Below are positions 25,601-39,400 of a DNA stretch of 64,000 nt, piece by piece. Below the pieces are notes generated by a model. That model was not told where the DNA came from. It worked only from the letters and a program-made list of their open reading frames with translations, and ran no database searches. Location: the NCBI RefSeq assembly GCF_000150275.1, contig NW_002060944.1:6670564-6734563 (forward strand), read 5' to 3'. Position numbers and translations under genes: made by a program. This DNA is from Trichoplax adhaerens. Taxonomy: Eukaryota; Placozoa; Uniplacotomia; Trichoplacea; Trichoplacidae. The stretch's first letter is position 1. Each line of letters opens with the position of its first letter.

Positions 25601-28600
25601 TAAATACTACTGTACGACTTTATAAAGTATTGGTGATGAACTGATGATACATGATAATCATTTATATTTACCGTAACAATATTTGTTTTATAAAACTTTG
25701 AAAACGCGCCTTGTTTTAGAAATTTGAGTACGTCAAAATTTAAATTTTCTCTGTAATAAAGTTGGGATAGGCAATGGGTCCGTAATATTTTATTTCATCC
25801 ATAAATAACTCTTTTTTTTCCTAGGAAAATTCGTCAGATCGCAGTGCACCGAAAAAGGTACGCTTGTTGAAATGGCAGTTATTGTATGCATTGTCGCTTT
25901 GCTCATAGACTTTTTGACAGGAAACAATATGTCTACCTAATAGATATGCACAATTATAGAAAGAATCAAATAATATAGCTAAGAGTCATTAATTATAGAT
26001 TGCAGATCCACTAAATTCACCTGATACAGAAATGGAGAAAATTAAGGACATGATGAAACAATCAAGTGAAGTATACAACGCTACTCAGTACGTAAAATCA
26101 TTATTGTACGTACAGATTGTACAAATTATGGACAACATTGTACGATGTAGTTCGCATTGTAGCGTCAGGCCGGGTTTGATTTGGTCTGAAATGTACTGTT
26201 ATGAGTAGTGTTATTGGTAACAATTTGTCAGCTATTTATTAAGCATAATGAATATGCTTTTCTATTTTCTTAAATTCTAAATACAATGATTAGACATTCA
26301 CAACGGAGTACCATGCGCAGTAATCGTGATTTACCGCCGAATTACTTATGTTATCGATGTGGTCAACCGGGCCATCATATTTCAAAGTGTCCAACTAATG
26401 GGGTAACTAGCACTTAAAACGTGATATCATGGATTAATCTAATATATCAATTGGTACGAAATACTGATTTAAAATGGTACAATAGGACTCTCGATACGAC
26501 GTGAACAGATTGAAAAGACCCACTGGAATCCCCAAAAGTTTCTTACAAGTTGTAGACAAATCTGACGGAGTTACAGTTATGACATCTGCTGGACAATTTG
26601 CCATTTCTTCATCATCAGAGTAATTTATGTTACAACAGTAGTTGAGCTAATAATAGAGGCCATTAGTTGCAAAATATTTAGAAGCGATTGATTATTTTTC
26701 AGGAAAGTTGCATCTAAAAACGAGTGGGATGGCAAACCTGTCGTACAGGTTAGGCGTGAGGTTAATAAGAAAGAAGTCCCTCCAGAATTGTTATGTGGTA
26801 TATGTAATAGACTCTGTGTCGATGCTGTGGTTATCCCCTGTTGCGGGGCAAGCTTTTGTGACGACTGTAAGCTTAAATTTTATTTGAGGAAGAATTTTAT
26901 TGAAAAATATTTTATCGGAATTTTGAAATATTAACATTTTCCTTCGCAAGGTATTCGAAATCATTTATTAGAAAATGATGATCACTCCTGTCCGATATGT
27001 AAATCGCAAAATATATCACCTGATACACTTGTAATAAATCAATCAGTCAGAAAGGTATCTATTCAATTTATTTCCTCTTCTACAAATCGTTATCTCTTAA
27101 TTAAATGTTATCTTACTTCAATAATCATCTAGAGTATAGCCAAATTTGTCGCCGATAAGTATTCAAATGCTGTTATTGAGCAGAGGCAAGTGATGCTAGA
27201 GTGATAGAATTGATTGTTAAAAAACGTAAGGAGATTGACTATCGCTACCTTAACTTGCTATTTTATTATAGCCAAGAAATAGATAATTCTAAATTAGAAA
27301 CAATAAAAACCGAGAAGAGCGTGCAACCTCCTGGTAATACATAATTTATACATGGAACAAATCGCTTGGGCTTAGATCTTTAATTCAATTTTTAACCTTT
27401 TAATACCAGCTTCCGATATCCTAAGTGTATTCGTTTATTGTTCGTTGATTAATAACAAACATGACCAATTAATTATTTCTACCAGATTCGAAGCCACTAT
27501 CGAATAGTAAGCAACAGTCCGAGACAGCACATAGAAATGATACAGTGGCTTCTGGTGATCGTATAAAGTCGTTTGGGAAACCGATTTCAACTAAAGTTAA
27601 AGGACGTACGAATGCGGTCGCCGATGTAGCCGGTAATTTTTATTATTACCTTGTAATATACAAGTATTATGCAGATAAGACATTGATCTCCTTTTGATAG
27701 TAAACAATGAAAATTTCTGATACACCTAATATTTTACTGAAATAGCTAAGAGCGAGAAAGTAAAACGTCAACAAGAGCCTTGTCGCACATTCCTTCAAAC
27801 TGAGCCTCGAAGGTCTACTCCGATACCAGATCCTCCTCAAAATCCACCTATTATGACGATAATAAGTTAGTTTTAATTAATTTTGGTAATGACCCAGTAT
27901 AACATTCTTTACGCTTATGTCTGATTTTTGTCCCTGTAGACGATCCAACATTCGAACGAATTCCCAATATGGGGTCACACTTGCGGTTTCCGAGACCTCC
28001 GCCAGTTAGGTAATGATAATACTTGAGACATACAACTATCTCTAAATTCGTAATTGCCATACTTTAACTATAGTAACTGTAATACTATCTATATCTATGA
28101 ACTTACATTATCTATGCATGTAATGTCATAGTGCACCGAATGTATATGGGGGAATTCAACATACATTTAATGTAGCACCTCAGGAAATTTTCCCATCGAA
28201 CGCCCCGCAATCTTATGTTCCACGTCCTCCCATTCAATTAGTACGTCAGAATATTCTGCAGCCCATGGAATTTAATCATCCGACACCACCGCCGCCATTC
28301 TTAAATAAACTTCCTATGATTACTCCCGAAGCTACGATGATGAACATGCAAGTACCTCCTCCTATCTTCAACCCTTCACCGATGCCGAACGTTCCTATGT
28401 CTCAACCTAATATATCAACTGGCTTTGAACAGTTCACACCTATGATAAATGAGAATACTATTTCTCATGATGATTATTCTAGGTATGTTGCTAATTTTTC
28501 TTCCGAAATTAATCTAGTATAACATCAGTAACTCTACCTCGATGTATTATTAAGGGCTGCACTCACTACGTCTTATAACTAAAATCTATTAATTTTATCT

Positions 28601-29581
28601 AGAAAAAATTTTCGTGATGCAGAAGGTTCACGAAAATATTCGAGAAAGAGAGAACGAAAGAATAGATCTTTCAGTAGATCAATTTCTCGGTCACCTAGTG
28701 CTCAAAAGCGCCGAAAGCGTGATTCTAGTAGAGATTCTTACAGTTCTAGTAGATCTTCTGAATCTCATCGAAGGCGCCGTAGATCAAGATCTAACTCTAG
28801 GTCTCGTCAACGTTTTAAAAATCGGTTGTCACCTCGTCGTGGAAAACGTACTTCGAATAAGAGTTCCCGCGAAACGCATAGTCCTCGTCGTGTAATTAGA
28901 AAGAGTCATTCATCGGGGTCCAATTTAAAGTCTAGACATGAAAGCAGGACGAGAAAACCAGATTCCGATCGACACAAACGGCTTCGTAGTCCTATCCCAA
29001 TAAGGAATCGCAGCGAAGATCTACGTTCTCGTATTGAGAAAAAATCTCTTAAATCTAGTTCTCAATCAAAGAAGGGAGAAAAAATAGTCAATAAAAAGGA
29101 TTCCAAAGAAAAGAAAAAAACGAAATCTAGGTCTAAGGTAGAAAAACCAAATCGAAAAAGTTCTAATAAAGTTCATAAGAAAAAGAAAAGGAAGCATAAA
29201 CATAGAAAAGAATCAAGTATGTCTCCAGTCATTGCCCCTGATTCGACAGCTGCATTATCAGGTGATGAACAGTCTGAAGGTTCTATGAACTCGGCCAAAG
29301 TTAGTAATACATCACCAACAGTTGGTCTAGAATCGGTCCATGAGACGGAAAGTGATTCGACCATCAAACCACCTAAGATTGAACTTATAACTTTCGATGA
29401 GAATGTAGTCATTGATTCTCATAAATTGAATGAGACAACTACTGTCCCGGATTTGACCGATAAAAGTAAATGTCAAGTAGAAGAGAAACAGTCTTCAACC
29501 TCCATCATTAAAACTGAAAACTCAATACCCACAATAACAACAAAACGACCCCGGCTTATCAGGAGAAAAGATTTCAGGTGA
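22620..29581 (+). CDS. RBBP6: RBBP6-type E3 ubiquitin ligase / mRNA 3'-processing factor
   Basis: Homologue of RBBP6 (Snama, Mpe1), a nuclear RING protein of the cleavage and polyadenylation machinery. Fifteen exons join in phase: 22620-22788, 22886-22947, 25825-25857, 25999-26087, 26294-26402, 26486-26619, 26703-26866, 26951-27054, 27133-27185, 27272-27333, 27486-27632, 27746-27865, 27940-28009, 28132-28482 and 28603-29581, about 881 residues. Order of domains: DWNN ubiquitin-like domain (1-77, starting MPCIHYKF), CCHC zinc knuckle (C137, C140, H145, C150), the conserved RPTGIPKSF segment, RING/U-box-like domain (C230, C233, C245/246, C251, C254, C267, C270), a proline-rich stretch (about 440-550) and an Arg/Ser-rich then Lys-rich tail (556-881). 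Exon 2 is short and less certain, but its phases fit both neighbours and it supplies the Y-x-D-D and VVVV strand of the DWNN fold. The intron after 27185 starts GCAAGT, a GC-AG intron. The protein is shorter than vertebrate RBBP6. Confidence 0.93.
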
Positions 29582-31394
29582 CATCCCAGCACATGCTACA
29601 TTTTCATAAATAGATATTTATGTATATTCAATAACCAGGATAGGAATATATCTTGCATCTGTAAATTGCAAATCCTTTATTCTCTGTTCTAATGAGATAA
29701 TTTGTATCATTGTACAATGGACCCGTTTGTTAGCAAATTCTTGAAATAAAATATTTTTTGTGCAGCTTAGCTTCTTCAGTTTTGCTAATGTTTGTGTTAT
29801 GTAGGATTAGGCATATGAAAGCTTTCCTGAAATTGAATTTGCGATTATATATTTTGACACTAAATCTTATTAAAAATAATTTGAGAACGTCACTACATTC
29901 GGATGAATGTAGCTTGATAATTCATAGCAAAAGAAATGGAAAATTCTTAGTATATTTTATGCCAAAATGAAGAATTTTTTAATAATTGGATATTGCCACT
30001 GCTACAATAAATCCTAACCTGTATCGCAATACAGTACTATCTACTGTAGTACGCGTATAATTAAGAGCAGAATTCGTACTTGCATTGCTTCCCAAGTTTC
30101 GTTATCGTAGTGTACTGTACACAAGTGTAGTGGTGTCTATATTTAGTTTTACTGTATGCAGTAGTCCTGATCAATAATATAAGCAGCTAAGCTATCGTAG
30201 ATTACATTTTAATATACGCTTAACGCATACTATCACAATGACAGTGCCGGGTCTATTAGAATTATGTTGTGGATTTACATTTTGCAATTGATATTTACAG
30301 TAAAATGCAGGATTGCGACGAAAATTGCCATGAAGTGGTTGAACTTAAAGTTTAATATGGCTAACTGTTTAAATAAAGATAGTTGATTATTATTATATAT
30401 AATAGATATAATTTGGCAGTTTTCTCATTGTTAGTTAACTAGTCTTTTAATCTGAGTAGCTGTGAAATAGTTACTAATATTTTCTTGCTAAATATTGCTC
30501 TCATAACCTATAGCTGATATTCTCGTGTCTGTATAGCTTCATAAATAAAAAAAAATCGAAAAATCTGGACAATAAAAGTATTACAACCTATATGAAGTAG
30601 CTTTAGCTTTGCTTTAGTTATGTAATATTTAATGCATGAGGTGTATGCAGTTATTATCGTTAGCAAATTTAGTTATAATTAATAAGAATGATTTGATCAT
30701 CAGCTGCTACTTTACATTCAAGAGAGTATCAGCCTGATCATGCCATTTTTATTATACTGTACTTTACACGGTGGAAACAATATATGAAATCAGTTAGGAT
30801 AAAGTAGTACTTATTTAATTTTACAGTACATGAAACTTGAGCTGACTGATCTGTTGTGGTCGAAAATACCTGGAATACTCGAAAAAGAGAGTAATCCCTG
30901 AAAATAGGATACTCCGTAATATATTTTATTTATTTAGTACTTCGTATATTGTGTACAGTACACTACACCACGCTCCTCTTCAATGGAAAGAAATCTTAAA
31001 GTAACTAATTAAAACACAAGTCTGCCTTATTTCATCAATACAAATACATCTGTTCTCGATGAACGTCCACTGTACAGTGTATGATACCATAGTCTAGTAC
31101 CTATAATAACGCACCACGAATCCGCAACACGACCCGATAATAAGGCGTATTGTAAAACTATATAATCTACTATAGAGGCTATGATAGAGCTAACTTACTA
31201 GATACAGTATATAGTAGTACAGTACATACATTAGATACAGAACGTACAGTATGCAATATTCATATATATATATATTATATGTATAGGTATACATATATAT
31301 ATATAACACTGTACGTTGACAAAGGCGGAATCTTCGCAGAAACTGGCTTGTCTCCTTCACGGTATCTGAGGTGGAGCCGATCGAAATCTAAAAC
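29582..31394. other. Intergenic spacer, no gene seen
   Basis: Holds the 3' untranslated region of the RBBP6-like gene and the promoter of the GET4 gene. Short TATATA runs lie just before the latter (31262-31305). Open frames at 29758-29970 and 31279-31461 are not supported by family resemblance; the second overlaps the real GET4 start in another frame. Confidence 0.5.
29745..29750 (+). promoter_or_regulatory. Candidate polyadenylation signal of the RBBP6-like gene
   Basis: AATAAA lies 164 bases past the stop codon, followed by a T-rich tract (TATTTTTTGTG), the usual arrangement of a cleavage site. Other AATAAA-like words occur in this AT-rich DNA, so this is a suggestion only. Confidence 0.45.
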
Positions 31395-34177
31395 ATGGCT
31401 TCTGCAGCTTATGGAGGAGCACCTCCAGTTGCAGACAGTAGAACACGTTCTGCGGCGATGAAAATGTTAAAGAAAGCCGAAATGAAATATAATGAAGGAG
31501 ATTTCTATGAAGCTCATCAAATATATCGCATTGCATATGCAAGGTACCGTACACACAATTTCTGATATTGAATGTACATTCACAAGTATCCACAACTGCA
31601 TTTTCGAATACGTGTAATGCTTTAATAGGTTTTGATTGGCAATTAAAAACAGTCTCTCTCAATTTTACATCAACTTACAGCATTAGTACAGTAACTACCG
31701 GGTAAACTAGGTATTTAATAATTAGTTCGCCAGTACAATCAGTAGACCAAATCGATATGAAAGAGTTTATGCTACACGGTATAACGACTACACCTAACCA
31801 AACCATCGAGGAGAAGGGGAGATAAAGCTATTACTGCAATGTTCATAGTACTAGTTAAGTTTCTTTGATGCTTGGTTTTAGGAAGTGTTGACGTAAGTCA
31901 ACTCTTAGAGCGTTCAGAGTGATAGCAATGGAGATTGAGTTTAATGTATTACAATAGTACAACATTCTTGTTCTCTAATCGTGCAAATTTATTTCATCTA
32001 TCATACATTAATTATAGAATAGATGAATGGACAATTTTGAATGTTTTTAACACTATGTCTTTTATTACTATATATTCGTTGATGTATGAAGATTTCGGGC
32101 TAAAGAATTATATAACGATGCAATGGAAGCTATTCGTCCTGCAATATTACTATTTACACGATGTAAATGCGTAAGTAGAACTTCAAACTAGATTAATATA
32201 AAGAGGAGTTTCCAAATTAATACCCTTAACTTATTACTAAGATATTATCTAGGACTACAGTACAACTTGACAGTTAATACCTTTGTGATACCATTGATAA
32301 AAACTAATCCCTTTCCATGTTTATGCTTACAATATTTCACACATTATATTTCTAGCTGTTTAAACTTCAAAGTATGTATACTGCATTTCAGTTATTTTGT
32401 TAATACCTTATGCGATTAGATGAGTAGCTATCTCGCTACTTTAAATTAGAAGATTGCATACAATAAAGGCATTTTATGATTGGTTTTACTAACTGTAAAA
32501 TGTGCACATTAATAGATTGATCTAGCGAAGGACCTGGCTTTGCTGATTATCGAAACTTTAACGGATAGAAGGATTCCAGTGACCACGGCTATTCTAGGTT
32601 ACATGCATGTTTTGATAGTATCACAAAGATGAAGTGTAAAACTGCCCCATTGTGACTTAAAACTTTTAAATATTATGCCATGAGTTATTTTGATAGATTC
32701 AGTAAAGTAGTTTTTAAAATTATATTCTGTCAATAATTTATAATCTAATACGGCGATTTATATATATATACTCGTATTACAGAAAATTTATCTTCAATCT
32801 GTGGCATGTTCGATTCAGATAGTGACGCTAGGGTTACTATCATTGAAAAAGCAATTTTGTGAGTTTGTTATTAATATATGTAGATGACATCGAGTCATGG
32901 CATAGCAGACTCGAAATTTTTTTGCTTTTAGCTGATTTTAATAGTATTATGTTTCATACATTGAAGGTATACAAAAGCGGTTGGGAACCCGGAACATGGC
33001 GACAATCGACTATATAAACTTCTAGCAGAAATGTATTGGAAAGGTTGACCTATAATGCAACAGTACTATATTATTAAATTTCTTGTCGACAAAAAATTAT
33101 TTAATTTGATGTAATATCAATTGCCAGGTTCTTTATAATATCGAAAATTTTAGTTACAAATTCTGATTTAAATTAACCATTACGATTTACTTGAATCAAT
33201 TTACATTAGAGAAAAATTTTGGCATGGCTATCAAATGTTTAATGTATGGAAATGCTGAAACGCTTGCAGGAGCCTTAGTTGATTTATCTATAACGTTTGG
33301 GTACAACGATGAAGCAGATTTAATAATAACAAATTGCATTTTGCAGTAAGTTCTAGAAATTTTTCAATTTGGCTATATGTATTCTAAAAGCTAGTTGATT
33401 GTAGTTGTTTTTTAAACATTATGACCATATCTTATTCGTTATCTGTATGTTGGCAAAACTAGACTGCTTTGTAGTAACAGAAAAAACATTGCCGCTGCAA
33501 CTTTGCAACACTATGTTAAAACACATCCTCAATTATCTGGTTCTCGAGCCCCTTTACCTCTTATCAATTTCTTAAATTATGTAATTAGAGCAGTTGAAAC
33601 GTATGTAAGGCTACTATTTTGTCGATTTAATCGGCGAGAGTACCTGTCAAATTATTTGCTCTTCTGGAAATCTGAGTTGACCGTATTCTATGTCTTTTAT
33701 CTGCTTTAGTGGCGACACAGCTTTCTACGAAACAGTCATTTCACTTTACAGTTTATCTTTGTCTAGAGACGTAACTTTTTTTCAGGTACTATAATTTATA
33801 GTGATGGATAATTTTCATCAAAACTATAAGAATTTGCGGTCACATAATTTAGTATGGTGAACGCTTTATCTAAGGTCTAAATTTCGTTTCTCTTGGTACA
33901 GTACCTCACGCAAATTGGAAAAGTATATTTTAAGAAGACTATGTCTTTTAACACATTCATTGAGGACACGGATAAATCCTATATCGGTAAGATCCTTAAG
34001 TGAAATAGAGTTGGCGTATAGTTATTTTGATCGAGTTAAGATAACTGTTCTTGTCATTTATCTCCTGTGCATACAGTTGAATCTTTGACAAGGTATTTAA
34101 TGGAAAGAAAACAAGACAGTTCAAATAGCGATGATGTCGTAGAAGATGCCCGAAGCGTAAACGACTTGATGAATTGA
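31395..34177 (+). CDS. GET4: GET4/TRC35, tail-anchored protein targeting factor
   Basis: Cytosolic alpha-solenoid subunit of the BAG6-UBL4A-GET4 complex, which passes tail-anchored membrane proteins to the GET3 ATPase for insertion into the ER. Ten exons join in phase: 31395-31543, 32092-32170, 32516-32597, 32783-32858, 32967-33043, 33210-33345, 33463-33600, 33710-33785, 33902-33986 and 34077-34177, giving 332 residues, close to the usual length. Landmarks matching the family are EGDFYEAHQIYR (near residue 35), DLALLIIETL, NPEHGDNRLYKLLAEMYWK, the HPQLSGSRAPLPLINF segment (near 240) and a terminal YLTQIGKVYF helix. The end is acidic and Ser-rich (SSNSDDVVEDARS), as in other animals. The chosen ATG is the first in frame and is preceded by A at -3. 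An N-terminal stretch rich in Ala, Gly and Pro precedes the first helix. Confidence 0.93.
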
Positions 34178-36483
34178 TCTTACAAAAAAATAGGGAAACG
34201 GTCTATAATATTCATTAAATGACGTCTGATTTTGATTCCGTGGCTACATTCAGGTCATAATCTTCTTATTGAATATACGGTAATAACAGTTACGAAATAA
34301 TGGCTACTACTATCACTGATTGGTAATGTATCCATCATAAATATCTAGCTGTTTGATTAGATAAAGATTGCCTTTTACGATTGATTGGCCTGACACATAC
34401 AATTAACTTCCAATTTAGCTTATAAGCTGAATATGAAACGCAATGATATATTATGAATTTAATTTGAATCAGTAGTAGCATAAAATGATACCTAATCCAT
34501 GTTAGTTTTGGAAGTGCATAATTTATCAAGATACAGTATATATAGAATGCCCGAGCCCTTACTTGGACCGTGACATATATGCCATATATATACTTTCGAC
34601 AGTCTCCTGATGTATTATATCGACACTATATTGATGGTGATACGTAGATCTTGTTTATTGCTAATTTTGTGAAATTATTTTGAATGTTGACTATCACCAA
34701 TAAAGTTCGTCTATTGCATCTGTGCGTAGATTACGACTATGCTATAATTATTCTGTGCAAATTTGATTCTATGATCGCGTCCTATTTACTGTTAGTCAAT
34801 GCTGTCTCGAATAGTATTAACTTTCTACGCAAGAGACATAGGCCAAGAGTTTATATTGAAAATCGATTTTGATCCAAAGAATCATGTGATGATCACGATA
34901 GAATCGATCATAGTGTGCTCTTCGATACAGAGTACAGTTTCAGTCCCTTTACCTTTGTTCCACTTTATATGACGGGAAAGCGGTAGGTCATATGACTGCC
35001 ACTGCCAGTACAGTACTGTACGTACAGCGGGATTAACTTCGGTGGCACTAAGGAAAATAAACTGTGTAGGCTAAATCAAGCCCAAAGTAGATAAAATCTT
35101 ATATATAGACGTAGCCCAATAACTCATGCTCCTGCCTGTACTGATAGATCTTGAACAAGAGTGTTAACAAATTGCAACTTTCAATTTTCGACGCCATCTT
35201 GCCATCGAAGTTAATCGCGCGTTACTGCACAGTGTACAGTGTACAGTACACTAAGGTTATTACTGTACTAAAAAAGAATGACGTCATAATCCAAGGCTTG
35301 TTGTGTGTCAGTAACATTTATAAATTGAAAGTGAGCCGTGGCAAAGTCATTCGTTACTGTGATCGTACAGTGTACAGGTGACGTGCGTAAGGCGTTTGTA
35401 ACAACGGTAGCTTCAGTCGAGCAGCTCGATTGCAACACCTTAGCTGCTACTCGTAGTAGAACGATAGCATCGAGCTCATTTACTGCCAATCCATTAGCAG
35501 TCCATTGCTGTGGACAACTTGCCAGTATCAGCTAGGCATCCTCTTTTGCCTCTAGACGTAAGTAATCTATTCACATCAGACGATAGATCGTAGAAACTTG
35601 AAGGATCGTGCCATGATTAGCGCAAGGTTCGATCCTCGATGAGGAATAGTAGCTGATCGGTTGCAAAACCTGGTTCTATGGAGGATATCATGCATGTAGA
35701 TAAGAGTAAATAACGATCGTAATGTCTTGGTTAAAGTGGATAATGTTCGTGTCTTTCAATTTCCAACTAGGGCTTGTAGACGATTAACACTTCATTAAAG
35801 GGCGACTTTGTAAATAAAGAACAAGGTCTGTTGTCGTAACTGGACTACAATTAAACAATCTCCTTGTTGTTGCAGGTAAGCACCGCTTTGCAATATTGTC
35901 TAATAACGATTATACCAGCTCAGTTGCATCATCGACAAGTAAAAGTATTACAAGCAGGTAAATGTTTCATCAAGTAAAGATGAGGTCTAGAAGATAACCT
36001 GGTTTTATCAATCACTTTGTTAACTTTTCCATGACAGTTACTGTAGTCATGCCAAAATGAATCCAAACTGTCCTATATAAACAAGTTTGAGTAAGATAGG
36101 AGATAATAGAATAATGATAAAAGATCTGCTAACTTTTATTATCTACTTATGTATATTATCTATATATATGTCAATGAATGTGTACAGTACAGCATACTAA
36201 AATCTTGAACAGTTGCAATAATAAATGAAATAAAGGTGTTAGTATGACAGTATCGATGTTTACTAACACATGCAAATTTTGCTACTGGTCTCCATTCGGA
36301 TAGGATTCTAGTTTGGACTCTTTCTTCTCCACTTCACACAGTCACAGACATAGTAATTGGACGTTTGCAGCAAGTCAAATCATCTTGTAAACGGACCTAT
36401 AGAAGAAGACACAATTTACTAAGTTTGTCAAGTTCATGAACCTTATACAGTAGATAGAGTAAATTAAAAATACCGAAATTGCA
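34178..36483. other. Intergenic spacer, no gene seen
   Basis: Separates two genes on the same strand. It contains small TACTGTAC/GTACAGTGTACAG palindromes (35008-35025 and 35226-35250). Overlapping open frames on both strands at 35151-35535 have no recognisable similarity and no clear splice partners; I do not call a gene. The ABCA promoter and 5' leader should lie at the right end. Confidence 0.45.
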
Positions 36484-39400
36484 ATGTGGGTGACACTAAG
36501 ACAGACAAAATGTCTCATGTACAAAAATTTTCTGATAAAGAAAAGAGACAAAAAACAATTTCTGCAAGAGCTATTTTATCCTATTTACATGGTTGGTATA
36601 CTGGCTATGATTCGGGCGTTAGTTAGACCGCAACAATATCCCGAAATTAAAAATTTTCCTCAACTACCATTGGATAATATTACCACAAATATCAATCAAA
36701 GTTATCTCCTACTCTATTCTCCTAATAACAATGCTGATATCGATAAAATTATCCAGCAAGTGAGTCAAATGCTAGATCTAGAAAATCCACCCGTAGGCTT
36801 TGTTAATTCATCGGATATCGAGCAATACTACAGAATTGGCACCAACAGTCGAAGTATTTTGGGTGCAGTCATTTTCAACTCGTATAAATCGAATAATGTC
36901 TCTTATACTATTCGAATGCCTGACTCGGCTATTCCGTCTACTACGCACACTACAGCTACCGGCGGTATTACAGGTAATCACCATCGCTTGATCAACTTAT
37001 AAGTAATATATGTACAATATATTATACAGTATAATTTATAATGAGCAATTAGGTAATAGATACGGTACTGTTGCTACCAATGATTTTATTTAAGCTTTAC
37101 AGTATTTTGCTGAATGTATATTGAAAGGTTATGGCTTCTTTTACAATAAATAGAACAGCTATGTAGGATTGGCCTTAACCGAGGCGCAAAAACGCTTATT
37201 TGTATTTCAGTGATTAAATTGCCTAATACTAGTGAATTCGAAATTTTCTCATTATCTTACTTCTTACTTACATACTATACTAACTGATATATTAGCTCAC
37301 AATATGGCATAGTATAATATACAATAATATACAATTATACATACAGTAGTATTTTGCCTATCTATAGTAACATTGCATATAGCTATAACTCAAAAAATCT
37401 GAGAGTCTTTAATAAATCAACTATGGATTAATTTTATTTTTAAAATGTATGCATATTAGAATGATTTCGGTATATATCTTAATTAAAATTATTAACTGAA
37501 GGAAAATCTTTGATCTTTCATTACGTTAGTGCACACAAAATCTCATGTGCTCTGAATATTTATACCAGTCTAGGCAAAACTAAGATAAGATAACAAACAT
37601 TAAAGTTTTAATAAACTTACAAATTGCACTTTTTAAATACGTATGCTAGGTTCATGTCGCAATAATCTTACCACTTATCTTCCTGCTATACGATGTCCTG
37701 CAAATACTTATTTATCATCCGGTTTCGCTACTATGCAAAATTTGATCGATTGGTCTATCACGCAAGTAAGTATATCGAGACTACGAAGCGAATTTCTACT
37801 TAATAACAATACGTTTATAATACAATAATGATTAGTATTAGCAAAAGGCATTGATGATTGTAAGAACAAGGTGAATCTAAAAGATAATTTATTCCTTATC
37901 CCTTATGGAATTGAACTCTTCGCATTTCCGATTCCGTATACAGTTGCAAAAATTGCACCATTTTCCATCTACTGCAATGTCTAATAGTCAAGTATTGTAG
38001 CTTTACATCATTATCAGTTTAAAATATTTTATACACTTGAGACTAATGACATACTATACAGCAATATGTGCATTCTTATTACATACATTTACTCCATTGT
38101 GGCTTGAAATCTTAATTAATTTACTCATCTTTTTAATGTATATATTTTTGCAGTCTATAAGTCAATTTAATTTGTATTATATTTGAAGTTGATACAATGG
38201 CCTCTTATATCTTAATTTATTGTTATTTTATGAGTAACTAATGCTCTTTATATTAGCTGCTACAGAGATTTTAATCTTTAATTTTCTAATATACATTTAC
38301 AATATAAAACATACCGCGTACAAGCGCAATAATTTATCTATCGATAAAATAATTAATCTTGATTATTGTTTCGACAAAACTTTAGGTCAAAGCTGGTTTA
38401 TCTGATAGCCTGCCTAAATCAGAATTCTTCTTTCAATTAATGCCAAAAGGAGCATTTAGTGGCGGAGTCAGCTTTCTTCAAGTTTTCGTGTCAATCTATT
38501 TCGTTATGGCTTATGCGCCATTTGTCAATTTCTTACTGGTTGGCCTTGTAACAGAAAAAGAGAAAAAAATCAAGGAAGGCATGAAAATGATGGGGTTACG
38601 AACCTCAGCATTTTGGCTATCTTGGTTCCTAACGTACACTCTGACGATATTAATTTCTACCATTGTTGTTACCATCATTGCAGTGGTAGCTTCTCTCTAT
38701 AGAGCTAGTAATCCATTCATCATATTTCTCCTTCTGTTTCTTTATGGATTATCGATTGTTACATTCTCTTTTATGCTAACACCATTTTTCAATAAAGCCA
38801 CCGTTGCTGGCGCTGTTGGTTCATTATCTACGGTAGCTTTCACTGCATTATATTTTCCGGTTACATTGCTGCCAACCCCACCATTTGCTAAATGGATTCT
38901 ATCTTTGTTATCACCAGTTGCTTTAGCCTTAAGCTTAAGTCAGGTGCTTGTAGTTCGATTTTAATCTTCTAAATAAAGCTTAATTACTTAGTTCAGAATT
39001 TAAAACAATTTATTTACTTTTATAACTTCTCTTAGTTTAAATTGCACAATATTCATCTACTTCATAGGCTACTGCATTAGAGACAACTACAGGGGCCCAA
39101 TTTAGTACTTTGGGCGTTGGAGAATTTCCGATTGGTGGAGGCATTCTAATGCTAATTTTTGACACAGTTCTATACCTATTTCTCGCAATCTACTTTGATT
39201 CGATATTGCCAAAGGAATATGGCCAACAATATCATCCTCTATTTTGCTTTTTCCCTTCATTTTGGCTTGGAAAAAGTTCTAATTCTGAAGGAACTTTTAC
39301 CATTCCTGAAAATACGAATGTACAAGTAGATGTGGAAGATATATCCGCAGATTTTCAAGGAAAAGAAGCCATTAGGTATTCCAGTCAGATAAAGATGTTT

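Noticed and set aside
28614-28895. 93-codon frame inside the RBBP6 last exon
   Set aside because: It is an out-of-frame reading of the Arg/Ser-rich coding sequence.
36800-36991. Second frame overlapping the first ABCA exon
   Set aside because: It is an alternative frame of a confidently assigned transporter exon.
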